From Scleromatobacter sp038243995 (GTDB taxonomy: Bacteria > Pseudomonadota > Gammaproteobacteria > Burkholderiales > Burkholderiaceae_C): a DNA stretch of 64,000 bases. How positions within the stretch are numbered: position 1 is the stretch's first letter; every line of letters begins with the position of its first letter. Location of the stretch: assembly GCA_038243995.1 (NCBI GenBank), contig JBBRTV010000016.1, positions 62,001-126,000 on the forward strand. The letters run 5' to 3'. The position numbers and the translations under genes were made by a program. Below, one piece after another: positions 21,923 to 31,911 of the stretch. The notes beneath the pieces are model-generated. The model worked only from the letters and a program-made list of their open reading frames with translations, was not told the DNA's origin and made no database searches.

Positions 21923-21969
21923 ACACTATATCTGGGGCTTCAAGCCGCTTCAAGCACTACCGGTAGCGT
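21923..21969 (-). promoter_or_regulatory. nrdA promoter with a pair of NrdR-like boxes
   Basis: Seen in sequence: on the minus strand a -35-like TTGAAG (21953-21948) and a -10 TATAGT (21930-21925) are separated by 17 bp. Two 16-bp elements resemble the NrdR box (consensus core CwATATwTwG): ACACTATATCTGGGGC at 21923-21938, covering the -10, and GCACTACCGGTAGCGT at 21954-21969, just upstream of the -35. Their centres are exactly 31 bp apart, the three-turn spacing typical of NrdR sites. Known: NrdR represses nrd operons. Inferred: repression of nrdA, and probably nrdB. The second box matches only the outer core bases. Confidence 0.6.
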
Positions 21970-22169
21970 GACATCCCTCTTGACGAAAATTTGATGACAG
22001 ACGCGAAAAGTCTCCGGCGACGAGTTTCGGAGACCGTCCTGCGCGTGCGCTGGAGTTGCCGGTCTGCCGGAAACCCGCGCCGTCATGAGGCCCGCACCAC
22101 GGAACCCGCATGGCGTCTGGCTTTGCGCCCCGTCGCGCCCCGCGGGATCGCATGGCGCCGTGTCGCACG

Positions 22170-22769
22170 TCAGGGCTGGCGAGGTTTCGCCGGCGGGATG
22201 CGGTCGCCATCCCAGGCCAGGCGCGACGCCAGGCCGGCCCAGTCGAACGCGGCGCCGGGATCGTTCTTGCGGCCGGGCGCGACGTGCTCGTGCCCGACAA
22301 CGTGACGGATTCCTCGCTGGGTGTCGATCGCGGGCAACAGTCGCGTGAGCGTGTCGTACTGCGCGGGCTCGAACGCCTGCCCGTCGAGCCCTTCGAGCTC
22401 GATGCCGATCGACCAGTCGTTGCAGCCCTCGCGCCCGTTCCAGGCCGACTTGCCGGCGTGGAAGGCGCGGTCGTCGATCGAGACGAACTGCTGCACGCCG
22501 CCGTCGCGGCGGACGACGAAATGCGCCGAGACCGTCAGCCCGCGGATCGTCTCGTAGTAAGGATGCGCGGACCAGTCGAGCGCGTTCGTGAAGAGCCGCT
22601 CGACCGCGTCGCCGCCGTACTCCCCGGGCGGCAGGCTGATCGAATGCAGGACGACGAGGTCGACCCGCTCGCCGGGCGGGCGCGGCCCGAAATTCGGCGA
22701 CGGCACGCGCGTGGCGTGGCGCCACCAGCCGGCTTCCCAGTCAGCTGCGGCGCCTGCCCCCGGCGTCAC
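22170..22769 (-). CDS. ampD: 1,6-Anhydro-N-acetylmuramyl-L-alanine amidase
   Basis: A 199-residue zinc amidase of the amidase_2 fold. Conserved blocks are the early VPSPNFGPRP, the first zinc His in VDLVVLHSISLPPG, AHFVVRRDGGVQQFV, FHAGKSAWNGREGCND, and GHEHVAPGRKNDPG with the second His and the Asp ligand. It cleaves the peptide from anhydro-muropeptides in the cytoplasm during murein recycling. Length is usual and there is no signal peptide, so AmpD is favoured over periplasmic AmiD. It ends the minus-strand pilS-pilR-ampD group, 7 bp from pilR. Confidence 0.93.
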   Translation of the reverse strand: MTPGAGAAADWEAGWWRHATRVPSPNFGPRPPGERVDLVVLHSISLPPGEYGGDAVERLFTNALDWSAHPYYETIRGLTVSAHFVVRRDGGVQQFVSIDDRAFHAGKSAWNGREGCNDWSIGIELEGLDGQAFEPAQYDTLTRLLPAIDTQRGIRHVVGHEHVAPGRKNDPGAAFDWAGLASRLAWDGDRIPPAKPRQP

Positions 22770-22776
22770 GACCGCC

Positions 22777-24339
22777 TCACAGGGGGTCGGACGTCTCAGA
22801 CTCGGTGATGCCGAGTCGGGCCATCCGATAGCGCATCTGTCGCAGCGACAGGCCCAGGCTGGCGCCGGCGGCCGTGCGGTTGAATCCCTGGCGCTCGAGC
22901 GCGCGCACGAGGATCACGCGCTCGACCTCGTCGAGATAGCGCACGAGGTCGTCGGGCAGCGGCTCGAGCGCCGCGGGCGCCTGGGCGGGAGCCGCGGCGC
23001 CGCTGGAGGCGACGCCCATCGCCTCGGCGACTGTCGGGCCGGTGCCGTCGTCGGCCGCGGTCGGAACGCCCGCGGCGACGGGGGCGGCCGCGGCTTGCGC
23101 GCTCGGCGGCGCGTCGGCCAGCAGGGCCTCGGGCAACGCCAGGTCGTCGCCGCTGATCGCGTCCCCGTCGCTCAGTGCGACGGCGCGGTGCAGCAGGTTC
23201 TCGAGCTCGCGCACGTTGCCCGGGAAGGCATAGCGCGCAAGCAGTCCGCGCGCGTCGGCCCCCAGCTGCGGCGGCGGCGAGACGCCCGCCTCGCGCGCGA
23301 TGCGGGCGAGCAGCGCGTCGGCGATGGCAGGGAGGTCGGACAGGCGCTCGCGCAGCGGCGGCACCTTGATGTCGATGACATTGAGGCGATAGAACAGATC
23401 CTGGCGGAAGCGCCCGGCCTGCACTTCAGCGGCCAGGTCCTTGTGGGTCGCGCTGACGATGCGCACGTTCATCGTCTGCTCGGTGGTTGCCCCGATCGCC
23501 CGCACGGCACGCTCCTGGATCGCCCGCAACAGCTTCGATTGCATCGCGAACGGCAGGTCGCCGATCTCGTCCAGGAACAGGGTGCCGCCGTTGGCCGTCT
23601 GGAAGAAACCGTCTCGATCGGCGTTCGCACCGGTGAACGAGCCCTTGCGCACCCCAAAGAATTCGGATTCGAGCAGGGTCTCCGGGATCGCGCCGCAATT
23701 GACCGCGACGAAGGGCTGGCCGGCCCGCGCGCTGACGTCGTGGATGGCGCGGGCGACGAGCTCCTTGCCGGTGCCGGACTCGCCCTGCACGAGCACGGGC
23801 GCCATGCTGCGCGCGACCTTTTCGACGAGCGCCCGCACGTGCGCCATCGCCTCCGAGCTGCCGACGAGGCGGCCGAGCGGATCGGCGCGGCCGGCGTTCT
23901 GCGCGGACTCCGGCGCGGGCGCCGGCCTGCTCGCGCGCGTGCGCCCCATCGCGGACGCGACGACGGCGCGGAACTGGCGCAGGTCGACCGGCTTCGTGAG
24001 GTAGTCGAACGCGCCGGCCTTCAGGGCGGTCACGGCGTTCTCGGGCGAGCCGTAGGCCGTGACGACGATCACTTTCTCGGCGCGTCCACTCTCTTCGAGC
24101 CACCGCAGCAGGTCGAGGCCGGTTCCGTCGGGCAGGCGCATGTCGCTGATCACCGCGCGGAAGACGCGCGCCTGCAGCATCTCGCGCGCCTGCGCAAGGG
24201 TCGACGCGGTCTCGACTTCTAGGCCTTCGCGCAGCAGGGTCAACTCGTAGAGAGTGAGCAGGTCCGGCTCGTCGTCGACCACCAGCACGCTGCTGGCCAT
24301 CGCGCTGTTGCCGGCCTGCCCGGCATTCACCGCGCTCAT
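22777..24339 (-). CDS. pilR: Sigma-54-dependent response regulator, PilR-like
   Basis: A 520-residue NtrC-type activator. The receiver domain carries the phosphoacceptor Asp at about residue 66 (VISDMRLPDGTG). The AAA+ domain has Walker A GESGTGKELVARAIHD, the sigma-54-contact loop as GSFTGA (a Ser variant of GAFTGA) and a Walker B in TLFLDEIGDLPF. An Ala-rich linker leads to a Fis-type HTH tail. Paired with pilS upstream, it most resembles PilR, the activator of type IV pilin genes, although no pil structural genes are in the window. An internal ATG (residue 14, just before SSVLVVDDEPD) is an alternative start. Confidence 0.88.
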   Translation of the reverse strand: MSAVNAGQAGNSAMASSVLVVDDEPDLLTLYELTLLREGLEVETASTLAQAREMLQARVFRAVISDMRLPDGTGLDLLRWLEESGRAEKVIVVTAYGSPENAVTALKAGAFDYLTKPVDLRQFRAVVASAMGRTRASRPAPAPESAQNAGRADPLGRLVGSSEAMAHVRALVEKVARSMAPVLVQGESGTGKELVARAIHDVSARAGQPFVAVNCGAIPETLLESEFFGVRKGSFTGANADRDGFFQTANGGTLFLDEIGDLPFAMQSKLLRAIQERAVRAIGATTEQTMNVRIVSATHKDLAAEVQAGRFRQDLFYRLNVIDIKVPPLRERLSDLPAIADALLARIAREAGVSPPPQLGADARGLLARYAFPGNVRELENLLHRAVALSDGDAISGDDLALPEALLADAPPSAQAAAAPVAAGVPTAADDGTGPTVAEAMGVASSGAAAPAQAPAALEPLPDDLVRYLDEVERVILVRALERQGFNRTAAGASLGLSLRQMRYRMARLGITESETSDPL

Positions 24340-24358
24340 CAGGAAACACCGTCGGTCG

Positions 24359-26218
24359 TCATAGCACCAGCCGGCCTTCGGCCAAAGTCAGCGATTCACG
24401 TGGCATCATCACCTCGAACACATTGCAGTGGCGCTCGTCGCGGCGCCGGAAGTCGATGCGCGCGCCGTGGCGTTCGCAAAGCTCGCGGCAAATGTACAGC
24501 CCCAGTCCGGTACCCCGGCTGCGCGTCGAATGAAAGGGCTCGAACAGGTAGGGCTCGACGTCGACCGCGATCGGTTCGCCGTCGCTGGCGACCGACATCA
24601 GCGCCCACGCCGGGTCGTCGGTCACCTCGAGCGTGACCTGGACGCCGCCCGGCTCCTGCGTGGCATGGCGCACGGCGTTGTCGAGCAGGTTGACGAGCAC
24701 GCGGCGCAAATGATCGGGATCGAAGACCACGCCGACCGGCGTGCTGGGCAACTTCACCTGCAGCCGGCTCGCGCTGCCCAGCGCGAGCCCGACAGTGCGC
24801 GCCCATTCGCTGCAGGTGCCCGCGATCTCGGCGCTGGCGTCCAGCGTGCGCGAGGGCGCGAGCGAGCCGGGTGCGGCTTCCATGACGTCGTCGACGATGC
24901 GGCGCAGCCGATCGATGTTGTCGCTCATGATGCGCACGAGTCGACGCTGGTCGGGGCGCAGCTCGTCCTCCTCGAGCAGCGCGTTGGCCTGCGAGATCGC
25001 CGCGAGCGGATTGCGGATCTCGTGCGCGACACCGGCCGAGATGCGCCCCATGGCTGCCAGCCGCTCCTGGCGCAGGCGCGCCTGCACGGCCTTGAGCTCC
25101 TCGATGAACAGCACGCACAAGGGCTCGTCGGCCGGCGCGCTTTCGTTGCCGTCCGAGCGGCTGCGCGTGAACCGGGCACGCATGTGCAGGGCGCGCCGTG
25201 AGCCGTTCTCGAGCTGGAGATTCAGGTCCTGCGGAGCCGCCGGCCAGTTGCCGCGCCTGAACGCCTGCTCGACCTCTTCGGCCAGCATGAGCCAGCCCGG
25301 ATGCAGGCGCAGCGAGAACGGCGGGGACGGGCAGCGCGCCGCCTGCGCGACGAGCAGCCGACGCGCCGACGGGTTCGCGGCGCGCACGCGCAACTGGCGG
25401 TCGATGACCAGCACGCCGTCGCTCATGTCCTCGATGACGAGCCGGCTCAATTGCGCCTGCTGGCGGGCGCGTTCGCGGCTGTCGCGCGCGGTGCGTTCCT
25501 CGTGCGCGAGCCGCATCGAGAGCTCGCCGGCCAACAGGGCGACGACGAACAGCCCGATGCCGCTGAGGCCGGCCTGCGACATCAGCGCAGCCGAGTCGGG
25601 CACCGATGCCGCGACGCGGCCGGCAGCGCCGAGCAGCATGAGCGCGACGCCGGCGGCAGTCGCGAGCGCCGGCAGGCGCGGCGTCAGGATGCCGGCCATC
25701 AGTACCGGCAGCACGAGCAAAGCGGCGAAGTTCAGGCCCGATGCCGGGTCGGCCCAATGGATCGCGCCGAACACCAGCAAGTCGACGCCGATGGTCATCC
25801 ACCATTGCCAGCGCGCCGACTGCAGCGCCCGGAAGCCGCGCACCTGGTCGGTCATCCACCAGAAGAACGCCTGCACGACGTAGGCGCTGCACAGCGTGAG
25901 CGGCGCGAGCAGGTAGTGGCCCGATGAGGCCCCCATCAACATGATCGCGGCCATCAACGCGACGCCGAGCGCGGCGCGCGCGGCGACGTAGGTGGCGAAG
26001 ATGCGCCGCAGCGCGTGCCCGGCCAGGGGCCGCAGCACCGGGTTCGGCAGCACCCAGCTGCGCCCGGGTGAGGATGGCGAAGACGATTCCGGCCTGTCGG
26101 TCGCGCCTTCGAGCGCGCTGAACCACGACTCTTCCGGCAGCCCCGCGTTGGCGCCTTCGCGCGCGGAGACCGCCTTGCGCTCCTTGCGCCTGCGGCTACG
26201 CAGCACGGGGCACCCCAA
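24359..26218 (-). CDS. pilS: Sensor histidine kinase, PilS-like
   Basis: A 619-residue membrane kinase. A polytopic N-terminal region (about six hydrophobic segments, residues 75-220) is followed by a PAS-like region near RLVIEDMSDGVLVIDRQLRV. The dimerisation helix has the phospho-His in GVAHEIRNPLAAISQ, and the ATPase has N-box LVNLLDNAVRH and the late GTGLGLYICREL. This is the PilS layout and it is adjacent to pilR. The listed start is a TTG with no good ribosome site. The first 60 residues look unconserved, so the true start may lie downstream. Confidence 0.88.
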   Translation of the reverse strand: MGCPVLRSRRRKERKAVSAREGANAGLPEESWFSALEGATDRPESSSPSSPGRSWVLPNPVLRPLAGHALRRIFATYVAARAALGVALMAAIMLMGASSGHYLLAPLTLCSAYVVQAFFWWMTDQVRGFRALQSARWQWWMTIGVDLLVFGAIHWADPASGLNFAALLVLPVLMAGILTPRLPALATAAGVALMLLGAAGRVAASVPDSAALMSQAGLSGIGLFVVALLAGELSMRLAHEERTARDSRERARQQAQLSRLVIEDMSDGVLVIDRQLRVRAANPSARRLLVAQAARCPSPPFSLRLHPGWLMLAEEVEQAFRRGNWPAAPQDLNLQLENGSRRALHMRARFTRSRSDGNESAPADEPLCVLFIEELKAVQARLRQERLAAMGRISAGVAHEIRNPLAAISQANALLEEDELRPDQRRLVRIMSDNIDRLRRIVDDVMEAAPGSLAPSRTLDASAEIAGTCSEWARTVGLALGSASRLQVKLPSTPVGVVFDPDHLRRVLVNLLDNAVRHATQEPGGVQVTLEVTDDPAWALMSVASDGEPIAVDVEPYLFEPFHSTRSRGTGLGLYICRELCERHGARIDFRRRDERHCNVFEVMMPRESLTLAEGRLVL

Positions 26219-26302
26219 CCGTCACTGCTGCGCGCCGGGCAATGGCCGTTGTCGTGGCCGGCGTCGGCCCGCCAGCTGGCGACGGGAGGTGCGCAGGGGC
26301 CG

Positions 26303-26557
26303 TCACTTGCGGCCCTCGAGGCGATGTTCCGCGCAACAGTAGACCTGCCCCGCGGAGTCGCGCACGGCCTCCGACGCCGGGAAGTGCAGCCCGCAGCGGA
26401 CACAGTCGACCATCGGCTCGGCTTGCGCGAGCGCTCGCGGGGCGGGCGTGGCGCCCGGGCTGCCGGGCGCACCCGGCGGCGGCGGCTTCAGCCGTTTGCG
26501 AAATACCCACCAGCCTGCTATCAGCAGCACCAGCCACACGAGAATCCGCAAGAACAT
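26303..26557 (-). CDS. Small PP0621-like membrane protein with a Cys motif
   Basis: An 84-residue protein. One N-terminal membrane helix (FLRILVWLVLLIAGWWVF) is followed by a basic, Pro-rich linker and a C-terminal mini-domain with VDCVRCGLHFPASEAV and the later VYCCAEHR, four Cys/His residues that could bind a metal. This layout matches small PP0621-family proteins found beside pilS in betaproteobacteria; function is unknown. ATG 26557 is used, with GAAGGG upstream. It lies between pilS and the cytochrome-assembly gene on the same strand. Confidence 0.75.
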   Translation of the reverse strand: MFLRILVWLVLLIAGWWVFRKRLKPPPPGAPGSPGATPAPRALAQAEPMVDCVRCGLHFPASEAVRDSAGQVYCCAEHRLEGRK

Positions 26558-26585
26558 CACGACCCTTCGACGAAACGACGCAGCC

Positions 26586-27386
26586 TCAACCCGACGTGCC
26601 GGTCGCCGGCAGGCGCTGGAGCACGACCTCGAACACGAACCGCGAACCGACGTAGGCCAGCAGCATGAGCACCGCCCCGGCATAGACCCAGCGCGTCGCC
26701 TGGCGGCCGCGCCAGCCGCGCGTGCGGCGGCCGACGATCAGCGCTGCGAACGTCGCCCAGCTGGCCATCGACAGCACGGTCTTGTGATCCCAGGTGAAAC
26801 GGCCGAGCGAGAACACGCCCAACACGATGGCGAGAGTCAGCACGACGAAACCCGCCTCGACGAAGTTGAACGTGAGCCGCTCCAGCGACAGCAGCGGCAC
26901 GCCCAGCATCCCCGAGACGGCCCGCTGCCGCATCTGCCGCTCGGCCGCATCGAGCATCGCGGCATGCACGACCGCAACGCCGAAGAGGGCATAGGCGGCA
27001 ATGCCGAGGGCCCAGTGCACCGGCGCGTACGGCGAATGGACGACCGCCATCACCTCGCCCGGAAAGCCCAGCGCGAGCAGCACCGACGCCGCACCGGCGA
27101 TCGAGAACAGGCGTCGCAGCCCGGCGATCGGCATCAACCGGCTTTCCGCGAAGTGCACGACCAGCACCAGCCACACGGTCAGCGACAGCACCGGTGCGAA
27201 GCCGAAGCGGATACCGAGGCCGGCATGCGCCTCCTGCACGAAACCGGCAGCCAGCGACAGCCCGTGCAGCGTCAGGGCGAGCAACTGCATGCGCGTGGTG
27301 CCGAGCGGACGGCCGAGCGCCGATAACGCGTAGGCCGCCACCGCGGCGGCCGCGAGCGCGAAAGCTGGGTCGAACGATAGAATCAT
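26586..27386 (-). CDS. CcsA/HemX-family cytochrome c assembly-like membrane protein (YpjD-type)
   Basis: A 266-residue protein with about eight hydrophobic helices. The family landmarks are VHWALGIAAYALFGVAVVH, with a conserved His, and the later FTWDHKTVLSMASW, the Trp-rich, heme-handling-like segment of CcsA/CcmC relatives. E. coli YpjD and related proteins share this fold without a proven role, so calling it a cytochrome maturation factor is inference. The start is divergent from ffh with about 70 bp between, so that gap probably carries both promoters. Confidence 0.85.
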   Translation of the reverse strand: MILSFDPAFALAAAAVAAYALSALGRPLGTTRMQLLALTLHGLSLAAGFVQEAHAGLGIRFGFAPVLSLTVWLVLVVHFAESRLMPIAGLRRLFSIAGAASVLLALGFPGEVMAVVHSPYAPVHWALGIAAYALFGVAVVHAAMLDAAERQMRQRAVSGMLGVPLLSLERLTFNFVEAGFVVLTLAIVLGVFSLGRFTWDHKTVLSMASWATFAALIVGRRTRGWRGRQATRWVYAGAVLMLLAYVGSRFVFEVVLQRLPATGTSG

Positions 27387-27457
27387 CCTCGCAGTTTACT
27401 GGCGCGCGCCGCGCCGCCGGGCTCCTCTACTGCCGCAATCTGCTCACCCGGTTCCCG

Positions 27458-28819
27458 ATGGCCTCTACTCTCACCGACCGCCTGTCGCGCCTCGTCAAGA
27501 CGATGCGCGGGCAGGCCCGCATCACCGAAACCAACGTCCAGGACATGCTGCGCGAAGTGCGCATGGCCTTGCTGGAGGCCGACGTCGCGCTGCCCGTCGT
27601 GCGCGATTTCATCGCGCGCGTGAAGGAAAAGGCGCTCGGCCAGGAGGTGGTCTCCTCGCTCAGCCCAGGCCAGGTGCTGGTCGGCATCGTGCAGAAGGAA
27701 CTCGCCGCAACCATGGGCGAGGGCATTTCCGACATCGACCTCGCGACCCAGCCGCCGGCCGTGATCCTGATGGCCGGGCTGCAAGGCGCCGGCAAGACCA
27801 CGACGACGGCCAAGCTCGCGAAATACCTCATCGAGAAGCGCAAGAAGAAAGTGTTGACGGTCTCGGGCGACGTCTACCGGCCAGCGGCCATCGAGCAGCT
27901 GAAGCTGGTCACGAAGCAGGCCGGCGCCGAGTGGTTCCCCTCGACGCCCGACCAGAAGCCGCACGACATCGCCGTCGCCGCGATCGACTACGCCAGGCGC
28001 CACTACTTCGACGTGCTGATCGTCGATACCGCCGGTCGCCTCGCGATCGACGAGGCGTTGATGGCCGAGATCCGCGACCTGCACGCCGTGCTGAAGCCCG
28101 TCGAGACCCTGTTCGTCGTCGACGCGATGCAGGGCCAGGATGCGATCAACACCGCGAAAGCGTTCAGCGAGGCGCTGCCGTTGACGGGCATCGTGCTCAC
28201 CAAGCTCGACGGCGACTCCCGCGGCGGCGCGGCGCTGTCGGTGCGGCAGGTCACCGGCGCCCCGATCAAGTTCGCCGGCACGTCGGAAAAGATCGACGGC
28301 CTCGAGGTCTTCGACGCCGACCGCCACGCCGGACGCGTGCTGGGCATGGGCGACATCGTCGCGCTGGTCGAGGAGGTCACCAAGGGGGTCGACGTCGAGG
28401 CGGCGAAGAAGCTCGCCGACAAGGTGCGTTCGGGCGACAGCTTCGACCTGAACGACTTCCTGTCCCAGCTCAGCCAGATGAAGAAGATGGGCGGGCTCGC
28501 CGGGCTGATCGACAAGCTGCCGACGCAGATGACCGCCAAGGCCGGCCAGCCCGACATGGACAAGGCCGAGCGCGACATGCGCCGGATGGAAGGCATCATC
28601 CATTCGATGACGCCGCTCGAACGCCGCAAGCCCGACCTGCTCAAGGCCAAGCGCAAGTACCGCGTCGCGATGGGCGCCGGCGTGCAGGTCCAGGACGTCA
28701 ACCGGATGCTGAACCAGTTCGAGCAGATGCGCGACATGATGAAGAAGATGAAGGGCGGCGGCCTGATGAAGATGATGAAGCGCATGGGCGGGATGGGCGG
28801 CATGAAAGGCATGAGATGA
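27458..28819 (+). CDS. ffh: Signal recognition particle protein Ffh
   Basis: A 453-residue SRP54-family GTPase. The N domain starts at DRLSRLVKTMRGQ. The G domain has P-loop GLQGAGKTTTTAKLAKYL, IVDTAGRLAIDEALM, and TKLDGDSRGGAALS. The C-terminal M domain is Met-rich with a KMKGGGLMKMMKRM tail. With 4.5S RNA it binds signal sequences on ribosomes and delivers them to FtsY, which is also encoded in this window. ATG 27458 is chosen because it opens the N domain directly. A dispersed repeat starts at the stop codon. Confidence 0.97.
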   Translation: MASTLTDRLSRLVKTMRGQARITETNVQDMLREVRMALLEADVALPVVRDFIARVKEKALGQEVVSSLSPGQVLVGIVQKELAATMGEGISDIDLATQPPAVILMAGLQGAGKTTTTAKLAKYLIEKRKKKVLTVSGDVYRPAAIEQLKLVTKQAGAEWFPSTPDQKPHDIAVAAIDYARRHYFDVLIVDTAGRLAIDEALMAEIRDLHAVLKPVETLFVVDAMQGQDAINTAKAFSEALPLTGIVLTKLDGDSRGGAALSVRQVTGAPIKFAGTSEKIDGLEVFDADRHAGRVLGMGDIVALVEEVTKGVDVEAAKKLADKVRSGDSFDLNDFLSQLSQMKKMGGLAGLIDKLPTQMTAKAGQPDMDKAERDMRRMEGIIHSMTPLERRKPDLLKAKRKYRVAMGAGVQVQDVNRMLNQFEQMRDMMKKMKGGGLMKMMKRMGGMGGMKGMR

Positions 28820-29000
28820 CGGCCCCCGCGCGCCCTCCGGTCGCTGCTGGAATGACGGCCCCCGCGCGCCCTCCGGTCGCTGCTGGAATGACGGCCCCCA
28901 CGCTCCCTCCGGTCGCTGCCCCCCGAGGGGGTGTTCGGGTCGGCTCGGCTGCGAGCCTCGCTTCCCTCTTCTTGGGTGGCCCTGCGGGCGGCTGAGAACT
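28816..29000. repeat. Dispersed intergenic repeat, ffh copy (with 36-bp subrepeats)
   Basis: Starting at the ffh stop, a 36-bp unit beginning ATGACGGCCCCCGCGCGCCC occurs twice (28816-28851 and 28852-28887). It is followed by a longer unit beginning ATGACGGCCCCCACGCTCCC that runs to 29000. The long unit contains a hairpin of six C, GA, five G (28919-28931) and the block GGCTCGGCTGCGAGCCTCGC. The same long unit appears twice after the MCP gene at 37471-37670. The hairpin could stop or protect transcripts, but there is no T-run. Confidence 0.85.
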
Positions 29001-29116
29001 GCCCGGGGCACCGAAGGCGTGCTGCGGTGGTTCGCGGGGGCTTTGGCCCTGTCGGCGGCGTCGGGAATGCGTCGCGATTACGCTCTGTCGCCTCGACAGT
29101 CGCTGGAGACCGACCC

Positions 29117-29662
29117 ATGAAGCTGAATTTCCTGACATCCCTGCTCGCCGCCATCGCGCTGGCGGGCGCCTGCGCGGGTGCGAACGCCGCACTCAAGCGC
29201 GGCGATGCCGCGCCCGATTTCACGACGGAAGCGGCCGTGGGCGGCAAGCAGAAGCCTTTCTCCCTCGCCGAAGCCCTGAAGAAGGGCCCGGTCGTCCTTT
29301 ATTTCTTCCCCAAGGCTTTCACCAGCGGCTGCACGGTCGAGGCGCACCTGTTCGCCGACGCGACCGACCGCTTCGCGGCGCTCGGCGCGTCCGTCGTCGG
29401 CATCTCGCACGACGACATCGCCACGCAATTGAAGTTCTCGAAGGAGGAATGCCGCGACAAGTTCGCCGTCGGCGCCGACGCCGACTCGAAGATCATCAAG
29501 GCCTACGATGCGAAGCTCGCGATGCTGCCGATGTCCGGCCGCATCTCGTACGTGATTTCGCCGGAGGGCAAGATCCTGTACGAGTACTCGAGCATGGACC
29601 CGCAGGATCACGTGGCGAACACGATGAAGGCCGTGCAGGACTGGAAGGCGTCGCACAAGTAG
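29117..29662 (+). CDS. Exported peroxiredoxin (Bcp/PrxQ-like)
   Basis: A 181-residue AhpC/TSA-fold protein with a cleavable-looking signal peptide (residues 1-25, ending GACAGANAA). The peroxidatic Cys is about residue 72 in PKAFTSGCTVEAHLF, the PxxxTxxC motif. The second Cys, at about 112 (EECRDKF), is not at the usual +5 PrxQ position. It should reduce peroxides in the periplasm, unlike the common cytoplasmic Bcp. The ATG at 29117 gives the signal peptide. It converges with the HPF-like gene. Confidence 0.85.
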   Translation: MKLNFLTSLLAAIALAGACAGANAALKRGDAAPDFTTEAAVGGKQKPFSLAEALKKGPVVLYFFPKAFTSGCTVEAHLFADATDRFAALGASVVGISHDDIATQLKFSKEECRDKFAVGADADSKIIKAYDAKLAMLPMSGRISYVISPEGKILYEYSSMDPQDHVANTMKAVQDWKASHK

Positions 29663-29702
29663 GCGGCGGCGCCCGCGCCGCGCGCGGGCGACTTCCCCGA
29701 AC

Positions 29703-30086
29703 TCAGCTGGGCTCGACGTCCGACGGCAGGAGATCGGCGCTCACGTGCCCCAGGCCCTCGGCACGACGCTGCTGGTCCTGCAGCTTGCCGACCGCGGAGT
29801 CCAGCGCATGCCGGAGCTTCTGTGCGGCGCCGTCGATGGCCTGGTGCAGGCTTTCCGCCAGGTGCGACACGGCGATGTTCTTCACGCCCGACACCCGCGC
29901 CTCCAGCAGGCAGCGCTTGTCGGCGCCGCCGGATTTGTCGGCGCCGTTGACATCGCCCAGGTGCGCGTGGACGTGGGTCAGATGTTCCTCGTGATGCCCG
30001 ACAGCGGACAGCACGGCCGACTTGACGTGATCGGACAGTTGTTGATGCCCCTCGATATGGTTGTCAGTCTCGACTAGAAATTGCAT
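29703..30086 (-). CDS. HPF/RaiA-like ribosome-associated protein
   Basis: A 127-residue protein beginning MQFLVETDNHIEGHQQLSD, followed by VKSAVLSAVGHHEEHLTHV and a beta-strand pattern LLEARVSGVKNIAVSH. This is the beta-alpha-beta-beta-beta-alpha layout of the sigma-54 modulation/ribosome hibernation family. Similarity is partial, lacking the strongly basic face of HPF, so it may be a divergent relative. ATG 30086 is chosen with GGAGA just upstream. The 165 bp between it and ftsY hold no gene I can see. Confidence 0.65.
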   Translation of the reverse strand: MQFLVETDNHIEGHQQLSDHVKSAVLSAVGHHEEHLTHVHAHLGDVNGADKSGGADKRCLLEARVSGVKNIAVSHLAESLHQAIDGAAQKLRHALDSAVGKLQDQQRRAEGLGHVSADLLPSDVEPS

Positions 30087-30251
30087 GGCTTCTCCAATAG
30101 GTTGCAGTCGATGCCGGGGGAGCAACCAGCGTGCCCCATCGTATCCAGCAGCCCCTGCGCGTCGCCAAGAATGCCGGCTCTCGCCGCCCGTCGGCGCAGG
30201 TTCGGTCGACACCCCATTAGGCGCCCTCTGGCCGCCGCGCCAGGAAGCCCC

Positions 30252-31601
<1,350 letters not shown>

Positions 31602-31770
31602 GGAAGGGGCGGTCTCTCGGGTGCGAGTCGGCCGGGTAGCGGAGCGCCGCCACGGCCATGACGGCAAAGGATACGGGCGTGCGGGCGCCGCTGCTCCCGG
31701 GCGAAGAAGGCGGAAACACCTTTTTCGACATTGTGCCGGCAAGCGCTTCCCAAGCACCCCAGAAGTTTCG

Positions 31771-31776
31771 TATAAT
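31771..31776 (+). promoter_or_regulatory. -10 element of the tRNA-CAT gene
   Basis: A perfect TATAAT lies 9 bases before the first tRNA base. That places the probable start site at or just before the mature 5' end. No good -35 hexamer is visible 16-18 bp upstream. The call rests on position and exact match only. Confidence 0.55.
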
Positions 31777-31785
31777 CGCAGGCTT

Positions 31786-31862
<77 letters not shown>

Positions 31863-31868
31863 GTACCT

Positions 31869-31904
31869 AAAAGGCTTGTAAGTCAATGACTTACAAGCCT
31901 TTTT
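31869..31904 (+). terminator. Rho-independent terminator behind the tRNA
   Basis: Almost a perfect palindrome: the arms at 31869-31885 and 31887-31903 are complementary (core GGCTTGTAAGTCA) around a single central A, and a T-run ends at 31904. It is long for a terminator and would work in both directions, with A-runs on the left. It lies 6 bases after the CCA. Confidence 0.85.
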
Positions 31905-31911
31905 CCATTCC

